Source of the DNA: CAVXAE01 sp044225565 | GTDB taxonomy: Bacteria; Pseudomonadota; Gammaproteobacteria; Steroidobacterales; Steroidobacteraceae | Reading direction: 5' to 3' | Length of the DNA stretch: 25,830 nucleotides | Assembly: GCA_044225565.1 (NCBI GenBank) | Contig: JBGAIL010000053.1 | Location: forward strand, 1 to 25,830 | Part shown: in pieces, positions 15,771 to 22,732 of the stretch | Position numbering within the stretch: the first letter of the stretch is position 1 | How the letters are laid out: every line of letters begins with the position of its first letter | Made by a program: the position numbers and the translations under genes | The notes under the pieces: generated by a model | Database searches by the model: none | What the model was told of the DNA's origin: nothing | Seen by the model: only the letters and a program-made list of their open reading frames with translations

Positions 15771-15773
15771 TCG

Positions 15774-18641
15774 ATGAATTACGAGAACGAAATCGCATTG
15801 GCGGTGCGGCGCGCGCTGCTGACCGGAGCGGCCGTTGCGGCCGGCTCGGCCGTTGCGCAGAGCGCGGTGGCCCAGGAGCAATCGACCGAGCCCGCGGCCG
15901 ATGAAGGGGCCGAACAGACCGTCGTGGTCACCGGCACGCGCATCCGGCGCGTGGATACGGAGACCGCCAATCCCATCTTCGTCATCGATTCAGCCGCCAT
16001 CCAGAACTCGGGCGTGCAGACGGTCGGTGATCTGGTGCAGCAGATCCCGTCGATCTCGGGCGCTGCGACCAACCCGCAGGTGAACAACGGCGGCGGCAAC
16101 GGCGACAGCAACATCGAGCTGCGTGGCCTCGACGTGGCCCGCACCCTGGTGCTGCTGAACGGCCGTCGTGTCGGCGTGCTGGGACAGACCACCGGCGCCG
16201 TGGACGTCAACATCATCCCGCTCAATCTGATCGAGCGGGTGGACGTGCTGAAGGAAGGCGCAGGCGCCATCTACGGTTCCGACGCCATCGCGGGCGTCGT
16301 CAACTTCATCACCAAGCAGGACTTCGACGGCGCCGAGGCCAACGTCCAGTTCGGGCAGACCTCGCGCAACGACGGCAAGCACAAGCAGATCGACATCACC
16401 TACGGCACCAGCAACGACCGGGGCAGCATCATCCTCGGCGGCTCGTACAACCAGCAGGACGAAGTGTCCGCCGGCGACCGCTCATTCTCGCGGTACGCGA
16501 CCTACTTCTATGGCTCCATCTTCAACGGCGGCTCGAGCCGCACGCCGACCGGGCGCATCGATCTGCCGGACAACCTGCTCGCGGGTTACGGCAACTGCGC
16601 CTCGGGCTCCGTCACCCGCATCGAGGGAAGCGCCGGAACCTCGCCCTCGGACTTCCGATGCTGGGAAGATCCGGCTGACCGCTACAACTTCCAGCCCGCC
16701 AACCTGCTGATCACCCCGCAGGAGCGCGGCTCGCTGTTCGCCGTCGGCCACTTCGACATCAACGACAAGCTGCAATTCTTCTCCGAAGTCCTCTACAACC
16801 GCACCAGCTCCGGCTTCAAGCTCGCCTCGCTGCCCTTCACGGCGGTCAGCGACGACGTCGTCATCTCCGCCGACAACATCTACAACCCCTTCGGCATCGA
16901 TTTTGGTGGCGTCGCCGGCCTCAACGAGAACGCGCAGTGGCGCATGACGGCCCTGGGGCAACGCCGCAACGAGGTGATCACCCATACTTCGCGCGCGGTG
17001 GCGGGCCTGAAAGGCAGCCTGTTCGGCACCGACTGGCTGTGGGAAGGCAGCCTGACCTACGGCCGCATGGACCAGAACACCACCACGCGCGGCTACCTGT
17101 TCAAGCCCGGCCTGGCGGCGGCCTTCGGGCCTTCGTTCATCGCAGGTGATGGCACGCCGACTTGCGGCACGCCGACCGAGCCCATCTCGGGCTGTACGCC
17201 GGTGAACATCTTCAATCTCGACGGCACGGGACAGGCCGACGCGCTGCTGACCATCAGTGCCGACTACGACCAGACCTATACCTACGTCACCCGGGGAGCG
17301 AGCCTGGGCGCCAACGGCGATCTGTTCGAGCTGCCGGCAGGGCCGCTGCAGGCGGCCATCGGCGCCGAGTATCAGAAGCTCGAAGGCGAGTTCGATACCG
17401 ACTACCTGACGCAATCCATCGCGCCGCTGTTCCTGACCTGCCAACTCGCGGCGGATGCGTGTACCGCCGACTCCCAGGGCGACTACAACGTCAAGGAGCT
17501 GTACGCGGAAGTGCACGTCCCTCTGCTGAAGGACATGCCTGCGGTGCATTCGCTGGACCTTACCGCAGGCGCAAGGTATTCGGACTACTCGCTGTTCGGC
17601 AACACGACGAACAGCGTCTTCAAGCTGGAATACCGCCCTGTGCGGGATGTGCTCGCGCGCATCTCGTTCTCGGAGGTGTTCCGCGTCCCCACAATCTACA
17701 ACCTGTATCAGGGACCGACGCACGACGCACCGACGTTCATCGACCCCTGCAACGGCCTCACCGCCGCAGCGCTCGCCGCCAATCCGAATCTGGCGGCGGC
17801 CTGCGTGGGCGTCGTGCCGGACGGCAACTATGCCCAGGTGAACGGCCAGGCCGAAGGCACCTGGATCGGCAATTCGAACCTGAAGCCGGAAACGGGCGAC
17901 GTGCTCACCTACGGCATCGTCTACGATCCGAGCTGGCTGCCCGGCTTCTCGGCGAGCGTGGACGTGTGGCGCTACAAGCTGAAGGACCTCATCACCCGCG
18001 TGGATCCGAACTTCACCTCGGAGCAGTGCGTGGCGACGGGAGACCCGCTGTTCTGCGACCTGATCGTACGCTACCCCTCAGGGCCCAGCGCAGGACAAGT
18101 CCAGATCGCGCAGGAGCCGTACCTCAACCTCGGCACGCTCAAGACCCAGGGCGTGGACGTCGGGCTGAAGTACACGCTGCGCAACACGCGTGCGGGTAAT
18201 TTCCGCTTCAGCCTGGATACGACGTATACCGACAGCTACAAGAACAAGCCTTCCGACATCTCGGAAACGCACGATTACGCAGGTACCTTCAACACCACCT
18301 TCGGCAATTACGCGAAGTACCGTGCCCTCGGCGGAATCGGGTGGAACCTGGCCAGTTTCGATGGCCTGCTGACCATGCGCTACATCCACAAGCTGAAGAT
18401 CGAAGATGCGGACGGTGGTCCTGGCGTGGTGCCCCTGAAGATCCCGCACAAGACCTACTTCAACATGACGCTCGGGTATGAGTTCCCGACGAAGACGAAG
18501 CTGCAGATCGGCATCATGAACCTCACCGACGAGAAACCGCCGCTCATGTACTTCAACAACACCCTCAATGCCAACACCGACGTGAGCACCTACGACACGC
18601 TGGGACGGCAGTACTGGATCGGTCTGCGCCAGAAATTCTGA
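15774..18641 (+). CDS. TonB-dependent outer-membrane receptor
   Basis: A 955-residue receptor. The start at 15774 is set by AGGAGGA and gives a signal peptide of about 34 residues (VRRALLTGAAVAAGSAVAQSAVAQ). A TonB-box-like QTVVVTGTR (48-56) is followed by the plug domain (about 60-180: SIELRGLD-type INIELRGL, NGRRVG, IERVDVLKEGAGAIYGSDAIAGVVNFIT). The 22-strand barrel fills the rest and ends in the aromatic terminus LRQKF. ARISFSEVFRVPT and NLKPETGD are standard barrel motifs. Ten cysteines fall in five close pairs (275/296, 464/474, 556/563, 659/677, 752/761), probably disulfide-bonded extracellular loops. Such receptors import siderophores, glycans, peptides or other large nutrients; the ligand is not evident. 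A strong terminator follows, then the sulfotransferase/hydroxylase operon. Confidence 0.95.
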   Translation: MNYENEIALAVRRALLTGAAVAAGSAVAQSAVAQEQSTEPAADEGAEQTVVVTGTRIRRVDTETANPIFVIDSAAIQNSGVQTVGDLVQQIPSISGAATNPQVNNGGGNGDSNIELRGLDVARTLVLLNGRRVGVLGQTTGAVDVNIIPLNLIERVDVLKEGAGAIYGSDAIAGVVNFITKQDFDGAEANVQFGQTSRNDGKHKQIDITYGTSNDRGSIILGGSYNQQDEVSAGDRSFSRYATYFYGSIFNGGSSRTPTGRIDLPDNLLAGYGNCASGSVTRIEGSAGTSPSDFRCWEDPADRYNFQPANLLITPQERGSLFAVGHFDINDKLQFFSEVLYNRTSSGFKLASLPFTAVSDDVVISADNIYNPFGIDFGGVAGLNENAQWRMTALGQRRNEVITHTSRAVAGLKGSLFGTDWLWEGSLTYGRMDQNTTTRGYLFKPGLAAAFGPSFIAGDGTPTCGTPTEPISGCTPVNIFNLDGTGQADALLTISADYDQTYTYVTRGASLGANGDLFELPAGPLQAAIGAEYQKLEGEFDTDYLTQSIAPLFLTCQLAADACTADSQGDYNVKELYAEVHVPLLKDMPAVHSLDLTAGARYSDYSLFGNTTNSVFKLEYRPVRDVLARISFSEVFRVPTIYNLYQGPTHDAPTFIDPCNGLTAAALAANPNLAAACVGVVPDGNYAQVNGQAEGTWIGNSNLKPETGDVLTYGIVYDPSWLPGFSASVDVWRYKLKDLITRVDPNFTSEQCVATGDPLFCDLIVRYPSGPSAGQVQIAQEPYLNLGTLKTQGVDVGLKYTLRNTRAGNFRFSLDTTYTDSYKNKPSDISETHDYAGTFNTTFGNYAKYRALGGIGWNLASFDGLLTMRYIHKLKIEDADGGPGVVPLKIPHKTYFNMTLGYEFPTKTKLQIGIMNLTDEKPPLMYFNNTLNANTDVSTYDTLGRQYWIGLRQKF

Positions 18642-18657
18642 CGCCGACCTCCTGGAC

Positions 18658-18692
18658 GGGCCGCGCGGACCCTTCGCGCGGCCCTTTTTTTT
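18658..18692 (+). terminator. Strong intrinsic terminator after the TonB receptor
   Basis: A perfect 10-bp GC-rich stem (GGGCCGCGCG at 18658-18667, CGCGCGGCCC at 18675-18684) with a 7-base loop is followed by eight T residues (18685-18692). The stop codon of the receptor lies 16 bp upstream. The next start codon is only 16 bp after the T-tract. Confidence 0.93.
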
Positions 18693-18708
18693 GCTTCAGA
18701 ATCCGGGC

Positions 18709-20550
18709 ATGAGCGACGACTCCACCCTGGCGATGGCTGCGCTGGCGCGGGCGGTGACGCTGTTGCAGCAAGGGAACGCAGCGGAAGCCGAATCCGCTTG
18801 CCGCCTCGTGCTGCGCCGGGAGCCGCGCAACCTCGCCGCGCTCAGCGTCCTCGGGGCAAGCTTCCATGCCCAGGGACGGGGCATGCAGGCCGTGGAGACT
18901 TTCAGCCAGTTGACGCGCCTGCAACCCGGCGAGCGCTCGCACTGGATGAATCTGGCCACGTCTTTGCGGCTCGAGCGGCGGCACGACGACGCGCTCGCAG
19001 CCTACCAACGGGCGGCACAGCTCGGTGAGAGCTCGGCGAACTTCCACTACAACCTGGGCCTGTTGCACTTCGACCGCCGCGATTTCGAAGCGGCGCGCGC
19101 GGTGCTCGAGCGCGCCACCGCACTTGCGCCTCGTGACGCTGCGATCCGGTTTCAATACGCACGCTCGCTGCAGGAACGGATGAGAGGCAAGGAAGCCCTG
19201 GCTGCACTCGAGAACTGGGAGCAGCTGGAAGGCCTGGACACCGAAGTGCTGACCCAGATCGCGAACCTGTTGCTGAATCTCGGCGAGGCCACCCTCGCTT
19301 CCGTCGCCCTGCGACGGGCCCGTACCGATCCCGCGCCACCGCCAAGCGCAGCCATCCGGATCGTCGAGATCCTCGAGCGCAGCAACCGGCTCGATGAAGC
19401 CCGTGCGGAGCTCGGGCGACTGCGCCGCTCACCGCAGGCGCCGCAAGCAGACGCCAAGGACCTCACGAGCATCGAAGCGGTGCTCGCACAGCGCGAAGGC
19501 CGCCACGAAGAGGCTCGCGCGGCGTTCCAGCAGTTGCTGGCGAACTGCCCTGCGTTGCATCTCCGGCAATATCACCTGTTCCGCCTGGCCAAGTCCCTCG
19601 ACGCGCTGGGGCGTTACGACGAGGCCTTCCAGGCGCTCAGCGAGGCGCACCGCTCGCAGGTCGAGCATTTCAGGCTGTCCCAGCCGGAGATCGCGCTGCT
19701 CGGCCCCGCGCCGCTTCGCATCACCGAGCGGGACTGCGACCCGCAGGACGTCGCGGCGTGGAGCGCCGAAGGCGCCCCGGGAATCGAGGACAGCCCCATC
19801 TTCATCGTCGGCTTTCCGCGCTCGGGGACGACGCTGCTCGAGCTGGCGCTGGATGCGCATTCCGGCCTGCGCACGATGGACGAGCAGCCGTTCCTGCAGA
19901 ACGCGCTGGAAGACCTCATCGAGCGCGGCGCAAGCTATCCCGGCCGGTTGCGCGACCTCGCCCCGGCACGACTCGAGGAGGTGCGGTCGAACTACTGGCA
20001 GCGCGTGCGCCGCAAGGTGGAGCTCGGCCCCGGGCTGCGGCTCATCGACAAGAACCCGCTCAACATCCTGCGCCTGCCGGTCATCCGGCGGCTGTTCCCG
20101 CAGGCGCCGATCCTGCTCGCCATCCGCCATCCCTGCGACGTGCTGATGAGCTGTTTCATGCAGCACTTCGGCGATGCGGATTTCGCGCTGCTGTGCCGGG
20201 ACCTGCCCACCCTGGCGAACGGCTACCGCCGCATGTTCGATTCCTGGTACCGGCAGGCGGCGATACTGGGCGTCGCCGCCCACGAAGTGCGCTATGAAAC
20301 ACTGGTGAGCGACTTCGAGAACGGCATCCGCGGCGCCTGCGAAGCGCTCGCGCTGCGCTTCGAGCCTGCGATGCTGGAGCCCGCACGCCACGCCAGCAGC
20401 AAGGCATTCATCAGCACGCCGAGTTATTCTCAGGTCGTGAAGCCGGTGCATTCGAATTCCGTGGACCGGTGGCGCCATTACGAGCGCCACTTCGCCGGTG
20501 CGCTGCCTGCGCTCGCGCCTTACTTGCAACGGTGGGGCTATGCAGCCTGA
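18709..20550 (+). CDS. TPR-containing sulfotransferase, motifs intact
   Basis: A 613-residue protein starting at ATG 18709. An upstream TTG at 18691 lies in the terminator T-tract and is unlikely. Residues 1-340 are tetratricopeptide-like helical repeats (for example GNAAEAESACRLVLRREPRNLAALSVLGA and the YNLGLLHFDRRDFEAARAVLERATALAP unit). Residues about 360-613 are a PF13469-type sulfotransferase domain: 5'-phosphosulfate loop VGFPRSGTTLLE (367-378), DKNP (447-450) and 3'-phosphate motif IRHPCDVLMS (472-481). The predicted reaction is transfer of sulfate from PAPS to a hydroxyl group, with the repeats binding substrate or a partner. There is no signal peptide, so it is cytoplasmic. No clear Shine-Dalgarno precedes the start. 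It heads a coupled four-gene unit and overlaps the next gene by 11 bp. Confidence 0.88.
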   Translation: MSDDSTLAMAALARAVTLLQQGNAAEAESACRLVLRREPRNLAALSVLGASFHAQGRGMQAVETFSQLTRLQPGERSHWMNLATSLRLERRHDDALAAYQRAAQLGESSANFHYNLGLLHFDRRDFEAARAVLERATALAPRDAAIRFQYARSLQERMRGKEALAALENWEQLEGLDTEVLTQIANLLLNLGEATLASVALRRARTDPAPPPSAAIRIVEILERSNRLDEARAELGRLRRSPQAPQADAKDLTSIEAVLAQREGRHEEARAAFQQLLANCPALHLRQYHLFRLAKSLDALGRYDEAFQALSEAHRSQVEHFRLSQPEIALLGPAPLRITERDCDPQDVAAWSAEGAPGIEDSPIFIVGFPRSGTTLLELALDAHSGLRTMDEQPFLQNALEDLIERGASYPGRLRDLAPARLEEVRSNYWQRVRRKVELGPGLRLIDKNPLNILRLPVIRRLFPQAPILLAIRHPCDVLMSCFMQHFGDADFALLCRDLPTLANGYRRMFDSWYRQAAILGVAAHEVRYETLVSDFENGIRGACEALALRFEPAMLEPARHASSKAFISTPSYSQVVKPVHSNSVDRWRHYERHFAGALPALAPYLQRWGYAA

Positions 20551-21748
20551 AACCACCCGGCCGCTCACGGCGCTCGAGGAGATCAACGTGAAAGCGCTCG
20601 CCGCGCTGCGGGCCGGAGATGTGAGCGGCGCGCGTGAGATTCTGGCGACAGCCGTGTCGGAGCATCCAGGCGATGCCGTCACGAGGCATCACTACGGCAT
20701 TGCGTGCATGGCTGCTGGAGATGCGGCGGCGGCGGCTGAAGCACAACACGAAGCCGTACGCCTGGCGCCGGAGTTCTACGTCGCCCGGCTGCATCTTGCT
20801 CAGGCATTGGAGCGAAACGCGCGCCCGTTCGATGCGCTCGTGCAATACACGCGTGCCATGCGGGACGCGCAGAGCCGCAATCGCTGGCTGAACTCGCAAT
20901 CGACGCCGGAAGGTATCCGCCCGCTGGTGCAGCACGCCGTACAGCAGGTGCGTGGCGGCCGGCGCCAGCTGTTCAGCTCGCTCTGGGAGCCGCTGGCGCA
21001 GGAGCACGGCGCGAAGGCGCTGACCCGGGTGGACCAGTGCCTGCGCATTTATCTCGGAGAGGAAGCGCCGCGCTACCCCGACGAGCGGCAGCGCCCGACA
21101 TTCCTGTTCTTCCCCGGGCTGCCCGCCACGCCCTATCTCGATCTGCGCCTCTTTCCGTGGGTCGATGAGCTGGAAGCACGGTTCCCCGCGATCCGCACGG
21201 AACTCCTGCAAAGGATGGCCTCCGACCAGGGGCGGGAGCGCGTGTTCGGCAGCGACGCTCTCGAGAAGGAAAATCTGCGCGGCGCGGAAATTCCGCCAAG
21301 CTGGAACGGGTACTACTTCTATCGGCACGGCGAGCGGCGTGAGGACAACTGCGCCTCGTGTCCTGCCACTGCCGCGGCGCTGGGTTCACTTCCGCTCGCG
21401 CGCGTGCGCGAGCACGCTCCTGAAGTACTGTTTTCGGTGTTCACGCCCGGCACGCACCTGTTGCCTCACCGCGGTGTGACCAATACTCGCGTCGTAGGGC
21501 ACCTGGCTCTCATCGTGCCGTCGGACTGCGCATTGAGCGTAGCGGGCGAGCCGTATGCCTGGCAGGAAGGCCGCTGCGTAGTCTTCGACGATACCTACGA
21601 GCACGAAGCCTGGAATCGCAGCGACCGCATCCGTGTCGTATTGATCTTCGATCTGTGGAATCCGCATCTCACCGAGATCGAACGCGCGGCGGTGAAGCGG
21701 CTGGTCGAAGCCATTGGCGAATTCCGCGCGGCCGTGGAGGCAGGCTGA
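20540..21748 (+). CDS. TPR-fused aspartyl/asparaginyl beta-hydroxylase (AspH-like)
   Basis: A 402-residue protein. The ATG at 20540, with GGTGGGG before it, is preferred over the upstream in-frame start at 20498 because it leaves only an 11-bp overlap. Residues 10-110 contain TPR-like repeats. The oxygenase domain (about 185-380, PF05118) follows the eukaryotic AspH layout closely: YRHGERREDNCASCPAT, then PGTHLLPHRGVTNTRV (303-318), HLALIVP, EGRCVVFDDTYEHEAWN and IFDLWNP. H310 and H355 match the two iron ligands of human AspH; as in AspH, glycine takes the place of the usual acidic ligand (H-R-G). The family uses 2-oxoglutarate, Fe(II) and oxygen to hydroxylate Asp or Asn residues at the beta carbon. 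No signal peptide or membrane segment is seen, so it acts in the cytoplasm. It is co-translated with sulfotransferases on both sides. Confidence 0.88.
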   Translation: MQPETTRPLTALEEINVKALAALRAGDVSGAREILATAVSEHPGDAVTRHHYGIACMAAGDAAAAAEAQHEAVRLAPEFYVARLHLAQALERNARPFDALVQYTRAMRDAQSRNRWLNSQSTPEGIRPLVQHAVQQVRGGRRQLFSSLWEPLAQEHGAKALTRVDQCLRIYLGEEAPRYPDERQRPTFLFFPGLPATPYLDLRLFPWVDELEARFPAIRTELLQRMASDQGRERVFGSDALEKENLRGAEIPPSWNGYYFYRHGERREDNCASCPATAAALGSLPLARVREHAPEVLFSVFTPGTHLLPHRGVTNTRVVGHLALIVPSDCALSVAGEPYAWQEGRCVVFDDTYEHEAWNRSDRIRVVLIFDLWNPHLTEIERAAVKRLVEAIGEFRAAVEAG

Positions 21749-21751
21749 GCC

Positions 21752-22732
21752 ATGCGCCTGCCGCGCCCCTTCTTCAAGCTGCCGCTCACCGTGGACCTGG
21801 AGCGGCTGCGTGTGGAAGTGGCCGCGCTTGCGCCGCACGCCTGGGCTCCACATCCGAACCGCATCGAAGGCAACACCTCCGTGCGGCTGATCTCGTCGCA
21901 AGGCGAAGAAAACGACGACGTCCACGGCCCGATGGCTCCGACCGCTCACCTGAGACAGATGCCTTACGTCCGCCAGCTGCTCGCGGATTTCGGCGTGGTG
22001 TGGAGCCGCTCCCGGCTGATGCAACTCGCGCCGCACGCGCAGGTTCCGGCGCATGCCGACGTCAATTTTCATTGGTTCAACCGTGTGCGGGTACACATTC
22101 CGGTGGTCACCAATCCGCAAGTGCTCTTCTATTGCGGAGATGACGTCGTGCACATGGCCGCGGGCGAAGTCTGGCTCTTCGACAACTGGCGCATGCATCG
22201 CGTGGAAAACCAGTCCGCGGAGCACCGTATCCACCTGGTGGCAGACACCACAGGCAGCGCGTCGTTCTGGCGCTTCGTCGCCGAGTCCCTGCGTGCCGGT
22301 GCGCAGGTGCGCCAGCACCTGTTCGATGCATCGCGCGATGCGGAGGTGAGGACGGAGCGCGTACCGCCCGAGCCGGTCCTGCATCCCGCCGAGATCGAGA
22401 TGGTGGTGCAGGACGTGCGCCGCGAGCTAGCGCCGAAGGTGGATGACGAGAAGGGCCGCGCGCACGCCGCGAACTTCGGCCACATGCTCGGGGAATTCGC
22501 GCAGGACTGGAGGCAGGTGCACTCCCTGCACGGCCAGGATCCAGCAGGGTGGCCTTCCTTCCTCTCGCTGAGAGATGGCCTGCGAAAGGTGTGCGCCACG
22601 CAGGCCCGATCTCTCATCGCACGCACGAACGGCATAGACATGCTCACCATCGTCGAAGGCCGGCTGCTGCGTCATGTATTGCATCTGCCGGTCTCGCAGG
22701 ATCCGGCGAGCGCCGGCTCGCGCGAGCCATGA
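21752..22732 (+). CDS. Asp/Asn beta-hydroxylase-like 2OG-Fe(II) oxygenase
   Basis: A 326-residue protein starting 3 bp after the previous stop. The oxygenase core lies at about 80-168: SRLMQLAPHAQVPAHAD, VNFHWFNRVRVHIPVVT, then AGEVWLFDNWRMHRVENQS and HRIHLVAD. Iron ligands are predicted as H101 and D103 (H-A-D) with distal H149, and R159 as the 2-oxoglutarate contact. It thus keeps the acidic ligand that the TPR-fused neighbour lacks. The C-terminal 150 residues (helical, HPAEIEMVVQDVRRELAP onward) are of unknown fold. The substrate is unknown; assignment to PF05118 is by motif order. No signal peptide. It overlaps the second TPR-sulfotransferase by 4 bp (ATGA). Confidence 0.75.
   Translation: MRLPRPFFKLPLTVDLERLRVEVAALAPHAWAPHPNRIEGNTSVRLISSQGEENDDVHGPMAPTAHLRQMPYVRQLLADFGVVWSRSRLMQLAPHAQVPAHADVNFHWFNRVRVHIPVVTNPQVLFYCGDDVVHMAAGEVWLFDNWRMHRVENQSAEHRIHLVADTTGSASFWRFVAESLRAGAQVRQHLFDASRDAEVRTERVPPEPVLHPAEIEMVVQDVRRELAPKVDDEKGRAHAANFGHMLGEFAQDWRQVHSLHGQDPAGWPSFLSLRDGLRKVCATQARSLIARTNGIDMLTIVEGRLLRHVLHLPVSQDPASAGSREP

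Noticed and set aside
15505..15773. Small precursor-peptide gene for a RiPP-like pathway in the receptor leader
   Set aside because: No short frame with a ribosome-binding site and a plausible leader/core was found in the gap. The other gaps in the locus are too short.
16596..18056. EGF-like hydroxylation consensus (C-x-[DN]-x4-[FY]-x-C) in the TonB receptor as a target for the AspH-like enzyme
   Set aside because: None of the cysteine-containing loops matches the spacing, so there is no sequence support for an EGF-type target.
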